Translations under genes and position numbers: made by a program
DNA from: Lachnospiraceae bacterium
Lineage (GTDB): Bacteria > Bacillota > Clostridia > Lachnospirales > Lachnospiraceae
Reading direction: 5' to 3'
Length of the DNA stretch: 64,000 nt
Assembly: GCA_021202335.1 (NCBI GenBank)
Contig: JAJQDE010000040.1
Span: forward strand, 22,441-86,440
Part shown: piece by piece, positions 17,580 through 26,320 of the stretch
How the letters are laid out: each line of letters starts with the position of its first letter
Position numbering within the stretch: position 1 is the stretch's first letter
The notes under the pieces: model-generated
Seen by the model: only the letters and a program-made list of their open reading frames with translations
The model's database searches: none
Told to the model about the DNA's origin: nothing

Positions 17580-18563
17580 TTAAACTAAAGCAGCGGTAAT
17601 GATTGCCATTGAGTAAACCTCGATAGCGTTGCAGCCGCGTGAGAGGTCGTTGATGGGTGCGTTCAGACCGAGAAGAATAGGACCGTATGCCTCGAAATTA
17701 CCCATTCTCTGTGCAATCTTGTAGCCTAAGTTTCCTGAGTTGATGTCAGGGAAAATAAAGGTGTTGGCATGTCCTGCCACCTCGGAGCCGGGGCACTTTG
17801 TACGTGCGACACGGGGAGAAACGGCAGCGTCAAACTGTAACTCGCCCTCGATGGGAACGGAAGGATATTTTACCTTTGCCTTATTTGCCGCGTTGCGCAT
17901 CTTTTCAGCATCGGGACCCTTGCCGGAGCCGAGAGTAGAGTAGCTTAAGAATGCAACCTTGGGGTCAACACCGAAAATCTTAGCGCACTCAACGGTTTCG
18001 CCTGCGATTTCCACAAGCTCGTCCTCGGAGGGATTAATGTTGATAGCACAGTCGCCCATCGCGAGAACCTCGTTTTCGCCTGTTGCACCGGGACGAACCA
18101 ATATAAAGCATGAAGAAACTATGCTGTTGCCGGGCTTTGTCTTGATAATCTGTAATGCCGGGCGAACCGTGTCGGCGGTAGAGTATGTAGAACCTCCGAG
18201 AAGGGAATCCGCAACGCCCATTTGCACAAGCATTGTGCCGAAGTAGTTGGGCTGCGCTAAAATCTTTCTTGCTTCCTCGGGAGTCATTCCCTTGCTCTTT
18301 CTAAGCTCACAAAATCTATCTACCATCTCGTCAAAACGGTCGTAATGATTGCTGTCAATAATTTGAGCGCCACGGATATTGTAGCCGGCTTCCTCTGCCG
18401 CTTTTAAAACATCCTCCTCGTTGCCTACGAGAATGGGATGAAGGAAGCTGCTGGCAAGAAGACGTGATGCTGCTTCAAGAATACGCGGGTCAGTACCCTC
18501 TGTAAACACAATCGTCTTAGGGTTTTTCTTCAACTGTTCAATCATCGTACCAAATCCATACAT
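17580..18563 (-). CDS. pta: Phosphate acetyltransferase
   Basis: The 327-residue enzyme converts acetyl-CoA and phosphate to acetyl-phosphate in the acetate fermentation pathway. It has the short-form Pta signature: FTEGTDPRILEAA, LLGGSTYSTADTVRPALQ, SSCFILVRPG, the KVAFLSYSTLGSG segment and FPDINSGNLGYKIAQR. Reverse-strand SD GGAAGGA lies 9 bases before the ATG. The usual neighbour ackA is not beside it, so acetate kinase must be elsewhere. It is flanked by divergent and convergent neighbours and is probably monocistronic. Confidence 0.95.
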   Translation of the reverse strand: MYGFGTMIEQLKKNPKTIVFTEGTDPRILEAASRLLASSFLHPILVGNEEDVLKAAEEAGYNIRGAQIIDSNHYDRFDEMVDRFCELRKSKGMTPEEARKILAQPNYFGTMLVQMGVADSLLGGSTYSTADTVRPALQIIKTKPGNSIVSSCFILVRPGATGENEVLAMGDCAININPSEDELVEIAGETVECAKIFGVDPKVAFLSYSTLGSGKGPDAEKMRNAANKAKVKYPSVPIEGELQFDAAVSPRVARTKCPGSEVAGHANTFIFPDINSGNLGYKIAQRMGNFEAYGPILLGLNAPINDLSRGCNAIEVYSMAIITAALV

Positions 18564-18723
18564 AGTTTTAATCCTTCCTTTTCATGATATAGTTTGTAAG
18601 TTATTTATACTTACTATTTTATACAAAATTTTCACATTTGCAATGCTTGTATTGAAATAAATGCACAAAAATTTATAAAAATCCAAAGCTTTTTCCTTAA
18701 AAGTTTTATACCAACATAGGAGT

Positions 18724-18751
18724 TTGCAAGAAAAAAAAGTTATGCTATAAT
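18724..18751 (+). promoter_or_regulatory. Promoter upstream of the topoisomerase operon
   Basis: TTGCAA at 18724-18729, a 16-base spacer and perfect TATAAT at 18746-18751. The start codon is 226 bases further, so the mRNA has a long structured leader. The region 18564-18723 shows only A/T-rich sequence and presumably the pta promoter. Confidence 0.65.
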
Positions 18752-18860
18752 GTACACGAAAGCAATGAGCCGTGCAGATGGCGGCAGAGGCAAATTGGCG
18801 GCTTGCAGCCGAATTTGACTATGACGTCAGATATAGGGCGAAAGCAGAGCCTGTAGGCTC

Positions 18861-18894
18861 GTGAATTCGAGAGCCGCATGGCTCTCGAATTCAC
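18861..18894. repeat. Perfect 15-bp inverted repeat in the topoisomerase leader
   Basis: GTGAATTCGAGAGCC pairs with GGCTCTCGAATTCAC around GCAT. There is no T-run after it, so a terminator is unlikely. It is in the 5' leader of the next gene and resembles the other palindromic tiles of the window. Confidence 0.8.
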
Positions 18895-18977
18895 GCACGG
18901 CGGCAAACAGCAAAGGCATCATTCATTATTGTGCGCCAAGGACGGCGAAAACAGTCTGCAGACATGGAGGCAAAAAA

Positions 18978-20906
18978 GTGGCAAAAACAGATAAAAATGT
19001 TTACGATGCGTCAAGCATTACCGTTTTGGAAGGGCTTGAGGCTGTGAGAAAAAGACCTGGAATGTATATCGGAAGCGTTTCGACGAAGGGTCTTAATCAT
19101 TTGATATATGAGATAGTGGATAATTCCGTGGATGAGCACCTTGCGGGGGCGTGCAGCGAGATACGCGTGACACTTGAAGCTGACGGCTCCGCGACGGTTT
19201 CCGACAACGGGCGCGGTATTCCCGTCGGGATGCACCAAAAGGGGGTGAGCGCGGAGCGGGTCGTGTTCACGACGCTTCACGCCGGCGGCAAATTTGACAA
19301 CGGCGCTTACAAGACGAGCGGGGGGCTTCACGGCGTAGGCTCATCCGTGGTGAACGCGCTTTCCACGCAGCTTACCGTGACGGTGAAAAGCGGCGGACAG
19401 ATTCATCAGGATAAATATGAGTATGGAAATCCCGTAACGGAGCTTGTCGATGGTCTGCTGCCCGTTATCGGCAGGACGAAGGAAACGGGAACCACCATCA
19501 ATTTTACGCCTGACCCGTCCATTTTTGATAAGACGTGGTTCAAGGCGGAGGATGTGAAAAGCAGGCTCCACGAAACAGCGTATCTGAATCCGGAGCTTAC
19601 GATTATTTTTGAGGACAGGCGCGGCGAAGCGCCGGAAAAAATAACATATCTGGAGCCTGAGGGTATTGTGGGTTACGTCAAAGATTTGAACAAGAATAAG
19701 GAGGCAATTCACGATATCATTTATTTTAAGGGAGTGAGCGAAGATATTACGGTCGAGTGCGCCTTTCAGTATGTAAATGAATTTCATGAGAGTGTTCTCG
19801 GCTTTTGCAACAATATATATAATGCGGAGGGCGGCACGCACCTTACGGGCTTTAAGACAATGTTTACGACAATCATCAACAGCTATGCCCGCGAGCTTAA
19901 CATCTTAAAGGAAAAGGATGTGAACTTTACGGGCGCGGATGTGCGCAACGGCATGACGGCGGTGCTTTCAATCAAGCACCCGTCGCCGAGATTCGAGGGA
20001 CAGACCAAGACAAAGCTTGACAATCAGGACGCGTCAAAGGCGGTCAGCAAGGTGACGGGCGATGAGCTGCCGAGATATTTTGACCGTAATCTTGAGGTGT
20101 TAAAAAGTGTCATTTCCTGTGCGGAAAAGGCGGCTAAAATCAGAAAGACCGAGGAACGCGCAAAGACAAACATGCTCACGAAGCAGAAGTTTTCCTTTGA
20201 CTCCAACGGAAAGCTTGCAAACTGCGAGTCAAAGGACAGCAGCAGGTGTGAAATATTTATTGTGGAGGGCGATTCCGCGGGCGGAAGCGCAAAAACCGCA
20301 AGGAACCGCATGTATCAAGCGATTTTGCCGATTAGGGGCAAAATTTTAAACGTTGAAAAGGCAAGCATCGACAAGGTGCTTGCAAACGCAGAGATAAAGA
20401 CGATGATCAATGCTTTCGGCTGCGGATTTTCGGAAGGGTACGGAAATGATTTTGACATTTCAAAGCTAAGGTACGATAAAATCGTTATCATGGCGGATGC
20501 GGACGTTGACGGAGAGCATATCAGCAATCTGCTTTTGACGCTGTTTTACCGCTTTATGCCGGAGCTGATTTATGAGGGGCATGTCTACATCGCCATGCCG
20601 CCCTTATATAAGGCGATGCCCGCGAAGGGGAAGGAGGAGTACCTTTATGACGATAAGGCGCTCGAAAAATACCGCAGGAAGCACAAGGGGGCTTTTACAC
20701 TGCAGCGGTATAAGGGCTTGGGCGAGATGGATGCACAGCAGCTTTGGGATACCACGCTGAACCCCGAAACGAGGATTTTGAAGCAGATTGAGATTGAAGA
20801 TGCGAGAATGGCTTCCGAGGTAACGGAGATGCTTATGGGGACGGACGTGCTCCCGAGGAAGAGCTTTATCTATGAGCATGCCACCGACGCGGAGCTTGAT
20901 ATTTAA
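18978..20906 (+). CDS. parE: Type IIA DNA topoisomerase subunit B (ParE/GyrB)
   Basis: The 642-residue product has a GHKL ATPase domain (EIVDNSVDEHLAG, DNGRGIPVG, KTSGGLHGVGSSVVNALS), the transducer, and a TOPRIM domain with EGDSAGGSAK near 430 and MADADVDGEHI near 505; it ends with an LDI-type tail. The GTG at 18978 is the likely start: GGAGG precedes it and the MAKTDKNVYD start resembles relatives. Upstream in-frame ATG 18861 would translate a palindromic repeat. The subunit A gene follows. GyrB and ParE are hard to separate by eye; lack of a GyrA box in the partner suggests a topoisomerase IV-type or second gyrase-like pair. Confidence 0.8.
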   Translation: MAKTDKNVYDASSITVLEGLEAVRKRPGMYIGSVSTKGLNHLIYEIVDNSVDEHLAGACSEIRVTLEADGSATVSDNGRGIPVGMHQKGVSAERVVFTTLHAGGKFDNGAYKTSGGLHGVGSSVVNALSTQLTVTVKSGGQIHQDKYEYGNPVTELVDGLLPVIGRTKETGTTINFTPDPSIFDKTWFKAEDVKSRLHETAYLNPELTIIFEDRRGEAPEKITYLEPEGIVGYVKDLNKNKEAIHDIIYFKGVSEDITVECAFQYVNEFHESVLGFCNNIYNAEGGTHLTGFKTMFTTIINSYARELNILKEKDVNFTGADVRNGMTAVLSIKHPSPRFEGQTKTKLDNQDASKAVSKVTGDELPRYFDRNLEVLKSVISCAEKAAKIRKTEERAKTNMLTKQKFSFDSNGKLANCESKDSSRCEIFIVEGDSAGGSAKTARNRMYQAILPIRGKILNVEKASIDKVLANAEIKTMINAFGCGFSEGYGNDFDISKLRYDKIVIMADADVDGEHISNLLLTLFYRFMPELIYEGHVYIAMPPLYKAMPAKGKEEYLYDDKALEKYRRKHKGAFTLQRYKGLGEMDAQQLWDTTLNPETRILKQIEIEDARMASEVTEMLMGTDVLPRKSFIYEHATDAELDI

Positions 20907-20926
20907 AGCTTTCGGATTAAAATAAA

Positions 20927-20976
20927 GAATGTCCAAGGTACATTCCGGCGCCGGGCGCGGCCGCTTGCGACATATT
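20927..20976 (+). repeat. Palindromic repeat A/B copy 2 (degenerate)
   Basis: GAATGTCC...GGTACATTC is a shortened module A, and GGCGCCGGGCGCGGCCGCTTG is a variant of module B. It lies 21 bases after the subunit B stop, and the next gene's SD (GGGGGA) follows it directly. Confidence 0.7.
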
Positions 20977-21011
20977 TGCAGATTTGAGCAATAATGGGGG
21001 ATTTATTTTAT

Positions 21012-23252
21012 ATGGAAGAAACGATTATAAAAACAGAATATTCCGACACAATGCAGAAGTCCTTTATCAACTATGCAATGAGTGTCATAATATCGAGGGC
21101 GCTTCCGGATGTGCGCGACGGCTTAAAGCCCGTGCAGAGGCGCACCCTGTATGACATGCATGAGCTTGGCATACGCTACGACAGACCGTACCGCAAGAGC
21201 GCCCGTATCGTGGGAGATACGATGGGTAAGTACCATCCGCACGGGGACAGCTCCATATACGAGGCATTGGTCGTGCTTACGCAGGATTTTAAGAAGGGGA
21301 TTCCGCTCATAGACGGACATGGAAACTTCGGGAACATCGAGGGCGACGGCGCTGCGGCAATGCGTTATACGGAGGCAAGGCTCCAAAAAATCACACAGGA
21401 GGCAATCCTTGCCGATCTGGATAAGGACGTGGTTGACTTTGTGCCGAACTTCGATGAAACGGAGAGAGAGCCGTCGGTGCTTCCCTGCCGCTTTCCAAAC
21501 CTTTTGGTAAACGGCTCGGAGGGAATTGCCGTGGGTATGGCGACCAGTATTCCGCCGCACAATCTTGGCGAGGTCATTGACGCAACAAAGGCATATATGC
21601 TCAATGAAAGCATTACCACTGCGGAGCTTATGAAATACATCAAGGGGCCCGATTTTCCGACGGGCGGAATCGTGTGCAACAGGGACGAGCTTTTGTCCAT
21701 TTATGAAACGGGCGTTGGAAAGATAAAGCTTCGCGGAGCCGTGGAGGTCGAAAAGACTAAGGGCGGCAAGCTTAATCTTGTGATAACGGAAATACCATAC
21801 ACAATGATCGGCGCAAACATCGGGAAATTTTTGCAGGACGTGGCGGCGCTGTATGAGCAGAAAAAAGCGCCGGAAATTCTTGATATCTCAAACCAGTCCT
21901 CGAAGGAGGGCATCCGGATTGTCATTGAACTGAAGAAGGATACGGACGTCGAAAATTTCAAAAATTTATTGTACAAAAAAACGCGCCTTGAGGACACCTT
22001 CGGCGTGAACATGATTGCTATTTCGGACGGCAGACCTGAGACCTTGGGGCTTAAGGGCATTATCGCCAAAAATGTGGAGTTTCAGTATGAGATAGCCAAA
22101 CGCAAGTATACAACCCTCTTAAACAGAGAGCTTGAGAAGCGGGAAATACAGGAGGGCTTAATCCGCGCCTGCAATATCATAGACCTGATTATTGAAATCC
22201 TGCGCGGCTCAAAGGATAGAAACATGGTGAAAAACTGTCTGACAAACGGCGTCACGGAGGGAATCAAATTCCGCTCAAAAAGCTCGTCCGTGATGGCGCA
22301 GCAGTTAAATTTCACGGAGCGTCAGGCAAATGCCATTCTTGATATGCGCCTGTATAAGCTTATCGGTCTGGAAATTGAGGCGCTGATGAAGGAAAATGCC
22401 GAAACCAATGCAAACATCTACAAATACGAGGATATTTTGGAGCGCAGGGATTCGATGGCGCAGGTGATTATCGGAGAGCTGGATGCTCTGAAAAAGGAGT
22501 ATGCCCAAAAGCGCAAAACGCGCATTGAAAATGCACAGGAGGCAGTTTATGAGGAGAAGAAGCCTGAGGAAACGGATTTGATGTTTCTCATGGACAGGTT
22601 CGGCTACTGCAAGACGATTGATATTCCAACCTATGAGAGAAACCGCGAGGCGGTGCATGCGGAGTTTAAGCATGTGGTGAAGTGCCGCAGCACGGGGAAA
22701 ATATGCGTCTTTACAAACACCGGGCAGATGCATACAATAAAGGTTGAGGATATGCCGTTCGGAAGGCTTCGGGATAAGGGGCTTCCAATTGATAATATCA
22801 GCAATTACAGCTCCGCAAACGAGACGGCGCTTTTGGTCGCAAGCCGGTCCGATTTGAGTCTGTACAGGCTTTTGTTTGTGACAAAACGCGCAATGTGTAA
22901 GCTGGTAAGCGGCGGTGAATTTGACGTGGCAAAGCGCACGGTGGCGGCGACAAAGCTCGGTGAGGGAGATGAGCTGGTGAACGTTTCCATCGTAAATGAG
23001 TGCCGGAATGTTGTTTTCCAAAGCGCGGAGGGGTATTTCCTGCGCATAGACGTGGAGGAAATTTCCGAGCTGAAAAAGACTGCCGTGGGCGTGCGCGGAA
23101 TGAAGCTGGGCGAAAAGGATTGGATTGAGTCGGTACACTGCATCGGTCCGTCCGAGGAAACACAGGAGATTACGTATAAAAACAAAAAAATTAACGCAAA
23201 TAAGATAAAACTTAACAAAAGAGATGGAAAAGGAACAAAAATTAAGATATAA
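21012..23252 (+). CDS. parC: Type IIA DNA topoisomerase subunit A (ParC/GyrA)
   Basis: The 746-residue product has the breakage-reunion domain: SVIISRALPDVRDGLKPVQR, then MGKYHPHGDSSIYEALV and the catalytic tyrosine Y119 in AMRYTEARL. Coiled-coil and tower regions follow, with a C-terminal pinwheel domain from about 510. I see no QRRGGKG-type GyrA box in the C-terminal domain, and the protein is shorter than typical GyrA, so strand wrapping of gyrase type is doubtful and a topo IV-like role is favoured. The ATG at 21012 has SD GGGGGA at 20996-21001; the ATG at 20994 overlaps that SD. Confidence 0.8.
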   Translation: MEETIIKTEYSDTMQKSFINYAMSVIISRALPDVRDGLKPVQRRTLYDMHELGIRYDRPYRKSARIVGDTMGKYHPHGDSSIYEALVVLTQDFKKGIPLIDGHGNFGNIEGDGAAAMRYTEARLQKITQEAILADLDKDVVDFVPNFDETEREPSVLPCRFPNLLVNGSEGIAVGMATSIPPHNLGEVIDATKAYMLNESITTAELMKYIKGPDFPTGGIVCNRDELLSIYETGVGKIKLRGAVEVEKTKGGKLNLVITEIPYTMIGANIGKFLQDVAALYEQKKAPEILDISNQSSKEGIRIVIELKKDTDVENFKNLLYKKTRLEDTFGVNMIAISDGRPETLGLKGIIAKNVEFQYEIAKRKYTTLLNRELEKREIQEGLIRACNIIDLIIEILRGSKDRNMVKNCLTNGVTEGIKFRSKSSSVMAQQLNFTERQANAILDMRLYKLIGLEIEALMKENAETNANIYKYEDILERRDSMAQVIIGELDALKKEYAQKRKTRIENAQEAVYEEKKPEETDLMFLMDRFGYCKTIDIPTYERNREAVHAEFKHVVKCRSTGKICVFTNTGQMHTIKVEDMPFGRLRDKGLPIDNISNYSSANETALLVASRSDLSLYRLLFVTKRAMCKLVSGGEFDVAKRTVAATKLGEGDELVNVSIVNECRNVVFQSAEGYFLRIDVEEISELKKTAVGVRGMKLGEKDWIESVHCIGPSEETQEITYKNKKINANKIKLNKRDGKGTKIKI

Positions 23253-23373
23253 TGAACGCAAGGACTGCGTTCATCAGCAAGTTTCTGCGAAACTTGCGAT
23301 ATGCGGAAGTGCTGTTTATGCTATGCAGGGCAACTGCGTTCATCAGCAAGTTTCTGCGAAGCTTGCGGTATTT
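23251..23373 (+). repeat. Repeat D tandem: two 39-bp direct copies with hairpins
   Basis: Bases 23264-23302 and 23333-23371 match at 37 of 39 positions (69 bases apart). Each has GCAAGTTT...AAACTTGC-type pairing, and the first is preceded by GAACGCA...TGCGTTC. A related single hairpin is at 27088-27112. The tract starts at the parC stop and ends just before the rsmD SD; it is open in the rsmD frame but is unlikely to be translated as part of it. Confidence 0.85.
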
Positions 23374-23392
23374 GGTGAGGAATGAAATTGAT

Positions 23393-23941
23393 ATGAGAGT
23401 AATTGCAGGAAGCGCAAAGCGCCTTTTATTAAAAACCCCCGAGGGGGCTGATACACGTCCGACCACGGACCGATATAAGGAAACGCTTTTTAATATGCTT
23501 ATGCCCTATCTGCCCGGCGCAGTGTTTGTCGACCTGTTTTCGGGAAGCGGCGGCGTTGGAATCGAGGCTCTCAGCAGAGGCGCGGCAAAGGCGTATTTTG
23601 TGGAAAACAGCCCAAAAGCAATCGCGTGCATTAAGGACAATCTGGAGCATACGCATCTTGCCGATAAGGCAGTCGTCTTAAGACAGGATGTGTTTGCGGC
23701 AATCCGCGGAAGCATAAGGGACGAGGCGGATGTGATATTTTTAGACCCGCCTTATCGGCACGAATATGAAAAACAGGCGCTTGAGCTTTTGAGGACTGCG
23801 CCGTTTGTAAGGCGGGATACGCTGATTGTGGTGGAGGCGTCCTTGGAAACGGACTTTGCTTATGCGGTGGAGCTTGGCTTTACGGTCGAAAAAGAAAAGC
23901 GATATAAGACCAACAAGCATGTTTTTATAAAAAAGGGTTAA
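23393..23941 (+). CDS. rsmD: 16S rRNA (guanine966-N2)-methyltransferase RsmD
   Basis: RsmD methylates G966 of 16S rRNA during 30S assembly. The 182-residue product starts MRVIAGSAKRLLLKTPEG, has TRPTTDRYKETLFNML, the SAM-binding VDLFSGSGGVGIEALSRGA and the catalytic DPPY (FLDPPYRHE). The ATG at 23393 matches the family start; GTGAGG upstream is somewhat distant (12 bases). The frame is open back to 23252 through repeat D. The order rsmD-coaD-ylbJ is the conserved ylbH-coaD-ylbJ arrangement. Confidence 0.93.
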   Translation: MRVIAGSAKRLLLKTPEGADTRPTTDRYKETLFNMLMPYLPGAVFVDLFSGSGGVGIEALSRGAAKAYFVENSPKAIACIKDNLEHTHLADKAVVLRQDVFAAIRGSIRDEADVIFLDPPYRHEYEKQALELLRTAPFVRRDTLIVVEASLETDFAYAVELGFTVEKEKRYKTNKHVFIKKG

Positions 23942-23953
23942 GCAATGGAAGCA

Positions 23954-24036
23954 AGAACCGGCTTTGTTGGTTCTGCAAGTTTGTGTCTGCGCGCTGCTTG
24001 CACAAACATTGCTTTAGACGCAAAGAGCAGCGCAGA
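23954..24036 (+). repeat. Palindromic leader upstream of coaD
   Basis: Nested inverted repeats: AGAACC/GGTTCT, then GTTTGTG...CACAAAC around a GC-rich loop, and CTGCGC...GCGCAG. It lies between rsmD and coaD and ends in the AAATGAGGAG ribosome site. Similar in style to the other tiles but I found no second full copy. Confidence 0.55.
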
Positions 24037-24049
24037 AATGAGGAGAAAG

Positions 24050-24544
24050 ATGACTGCGGCGATTTATCCCGGAAGCTTTGACCCGATGACTTTTGGACAT
24101 CTTGATGTAATAAAGCGCGCGTCCAAAATGTTTGACAGGCTTACGGTAAGCGTTTTGGATAATAAGGCTAAGAATGCGTTGTTTTCCGTTGAAGAACGTG
24201 TTAGTATATTAAAAGAGGCGACAAAGGACATGCCGAATGTGACAATCGATTCCTTCTGCGGGCTTTTGGTCGATTACGCGGCGCAGAAGGGGATTCATAG
24301 TTCTGTCAGAGGGCTGCGCGCCATTACGGATTTTGAATATGAGCTGCAGATTGCACAGACAAACAGGCTGCTTTCCAAAGGGATGCTTGACACGGTATTT
24401 TTGACCACAAGCCTTGAGTATTCCTATTTAAGCTCGTCCGGAGTAAAGGAAATTGCGGCGTTTGGCGGCGATATATCGCCCTGTGTGCCGGATTTTGTGG
24501 CGGAGCTTGTTTACAACAAGTATAAAGGGAGGAATATCACATGA
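24050..24544 (+). CDS. coaD: Phosphopantetheine adenylyltransferase
   Basis: CoaD transfers AMP to 4'-phosphopantetheine, the penultimate step of coenzyme A synthesis. The 164-residue product has YPGSFDPMTFGHLDVI with the (T/H)xGH nucleotidyl-transferase motif, VRGLRAITDFEYE, and LEYSYLSSSGVKEIA. The ATG at 24050 gives the normal family start and length; AGGAG lies 4 bases upstream. The next gene overlaps by four bases (ATGA). Confidence 0.96.
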   Translation: MTAAIYPGSFDPMTFGHLDVIKRASKMFDRLTVSVLDNKAKNALFSVEERVSILKEATKDMPNVTIDSFCGLLVDYAAQKGIHSSVRGLRAITDFEYELQIAQTNRLLSKGMLDTVFLTTSLEYSYLSSSGVKEIAAFGGDISPCVPDFVAELVYNKYKGRNIT

Positions 24545-25134
24545 CCAGCAAAATTGAGCAGATTATTGACGACCTTGAGCTGTACATAGAAAACTGCAAG
24601 TTTAAGCCGTTTTCTACGGATATGATCATTGTCAATAAGACGGAAATCGATGAGATGATACGGGATTTGCGCATGACGACCCCGGAGGAGATAAAGCGTT
24701 ATCAGAAAATGATCTCAAACAAGGAAGCCATTTTAAATGATGCAAAGGAGAAGGCACAGCAGCTTTTAAACAACGCGGCGGTGCAGACGAATGAATTAAT
24801 CAGCGAGCATCAGATTATGCAGCAGGCTTACGCACAGGCAAATGAGATTGTGGAGCTTGCGACGCAGCAGGCTCAGGATATTCTTGACCGTGCCACCATG
24901 GAGGCGAACGGGATGAAATCCTCGGTGATGCAGTATGCAGACAGGATGATTGCAAACCTTGAGGGTATCGTCAGCCAGTCCATAGAGCTTGCCACAAACG
25001 ATTACAACAAGCTTGTGGGAGATTTGCAGGAAATTGACAAGGTGGTAACTGCAAACCGCGCAGACCTTGTCCCTCCGGAGGTAATGGAGGAGGGAGAGGA
25101 AACAGCCGAAGCCGGCACCCCTTCAAATGCATAA
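24541..25134 (+). CDS. Coiled-coil protein, ATP synthase b/E-subunit-like
   Basis: The 197-residue soluble protein is a long alpha-helical coiled coil (about 60-170: EAILNDAKEKAQQLLNNAA, AYAQANEIVELATQQAQDIL) with an acidic tail (EEGEETAEAG). This repeat pattern makes such proteins look like ATPase stalk subunits or DivIVA-like scaffolds; there are no ATPase genes nearby, so a scaffold role is more likely. The N-terminus IEQIIDDLELYIENCKFKPF is characteristic of a family next to coaD in related bacteria, as far as I recall. Function unknown. Confidence 0.65.
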   Translation: MTSKIEQIIDDLELYIENCKFKPFSTDMIIVNKTEIDEMIRDLRMTTPEEIKRYQKMISNKEAILNDAKEKAQQLLNNAAVQTNELISEHQIMQQAYAQANEIVELATQQAQDILDRATMEANGMKSSVMQYADRMIANLEGIVSQSIELATNDYNKLVGDLQEIDKVVTANRADLVPPEVMEEGEETAEAGTPSNA

Positions 25135-25222
25135 GGTTTTGTGAAAAATATTTCCCATACAACTATCAAATTTGAGTCTTTGCTCAAATTTGCTGATTGA
25201 AAAATTGAAAATTTTTCAATCT

Positions 25223-25255
25223 ATTAACCCGCAGACAACTGTGGGTTAATTTTGC
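25223..25255 (+). terminator. Terminator after the rsmD-coaD transcript
   Basis: ATTAACCCGCAG pairs with CTGTGGGTTAAT (one mismatch), followed by TTTTG. Two A/T-rich inverted repeats (CAAATTTGAG...CTCAAATTTG and ATTGAAAAATT...) lie in the same gap at about 25168-25220. Confidence 0.65.
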
Positions 25256-25304
25256 TTAAACCAAACGTATAAGCTTTCACAGGCTCAAATGCATTAAGCC
25301 CGGA

Positions 25305-26246
25305 TTAATAAACGACATAGATTAAAAAGGAATAATAGGAAAATGATATCAGCGTAAGCAATATCCTGTGTCTGATATATGAGGCAAGGGGAAGCCCTGC
25401 CTTTTCCAAAAAGCTGCCTGTCTGAATAAGACAGGATATTCCGCAAAAGCACAGCGCCGTCATAATCCAAAGCGCTTTAAGGTGAGCGGGGAGCGTGGAG
25501 TCATAAACTGTCTGCACACCGTCCATTATTTCAATAAAGCTTGAAGCTACGCGCTTTACATTATCCGGCAGCTTAAAAAAATCCAAAAATATGCGGAAGG
25601 CGTTTGTGAAAGTGATATAGCCTCCCAGCATGATAATCGACTGTGTATTTTCAAGGCAGGCTCTTTTCAGGCAGCCCGTGAGCGAGAGCTGTTCGCTTGG
25701 GAGCGTGCTCTCATGTGTGAGGCTTTGGGGGAGCTTTGCACCCCGGCTCCCTGCGAAACGGCGGCTCTGCACAACGCCGTATACTGCGGGAATACCGTAC
25801 ATTCCAAAGAGAAAGGGCAGCGTGCTTTGATAGCCGCAGGCGTGAAGGATGGGAATGATGATTCCCAAAAAGTAGGCGGGACCGATATTATTGCAAAAGC
25901 TGAGAAGCGAAACAGCCTCCTCCTTTGACAGCTTATTTTTTTCGCAAAGCTCACTCACAACCTTTGCGCCCATCGGGAAACCGCAGAAAAATCCCATAAA
26001 AATGGCATACAGACCGCAGGCGCTGTATTTGTAGACGCGTTTTAGAAGGAGGGAAAGCATGCGCCCGAGCTCTAAATCCGCGCCGCTGTATACCATAATT
26101 GAGCTTATCATCATAAACGGAAAGAGGGTCGGAACCATTTTGACTGCCCATTGGCACAGCCCCTCATACGCATACCCGAAGGTTGCGTCGGGCCGGCACA
26201 GGACGGCGATAATCAGAATCAGGCAGACAAGGGTTTTGAAAAGCAT
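25305..26246 (-). CDS. YlbJ-like sporulation integral membrane protein
   Basis: The 313-residue polytopic protein has about eight hydrophobic spans and nucleoside-recognition (GATE)-like features: VPTLFPFMMISSIMV, FFCGFPMGAKVVSEL, LLSFCNNIGPAYFLG. YlbJ in Bacillus is needed for spore cortex formation and is encoded after coaD, as here though in opposite orientation. The ATG at 26246 (reverse) is preceded by GGGTGA; a TTG four codons earlier is possible. It converges with the coaD operon and diverges from rsuA. Confidence 0.8.
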   Translation of the reverse strand: MLFKTLVCLILIIAVLCRPDATFGYAYEGLCQWAVKMVPTLFPFMMISSIMVYSGADLELGRMLSLLLKRVYKYSACGLYAIFMGFFCGFPMGAKVVSELCEKNKLSKEEAVSLLSFCNNIGPAYFLGIIIPILHACGYQSTLPFLFGMYGIPAVYGVVQSRRFAGSRGAKLPQSLTHESTLPSEQLSLTGCLKRACLENTQSIIMLGGYITFTNAFRIFLDFFKLPDNVKRVASSFIEIMDGVQTVYDSTLPAHLKALWIMTALCFCGISCLIQTGSFLEKAGLPLASYIRHRILLTLISFSYYSFLIYVVY

Positions 26247-26320
26247 GTGTTCACCCAAAGCAATTTCTTAATAAAGCGTATTCATTTTTTATTTTATTTA
26301 GTACAGGAAGCGAGGCAGAT

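Noticed and set aside
18861..18977. N-terminal extension of the topoisomerase B subunit
   Set aside because: It begins inside a perfect inverted repeat and has no SD; the GTG at 18978 has one and matches the family start.
22305..23261. Long reverse open frame (318 codons) opposite the end of parC
   Set aside because: It mirrors the parC C-terminal domain, has no SD, and its translation is rich in His/Cys/Arg as expected of a shadow frame.
23251..23373. CRISPR-like spaced repeats
   Set aside because: Only two copies, 69 bases apart, 39 bases long with internal hairpins, no cas genes; it is an intergenic repeat.
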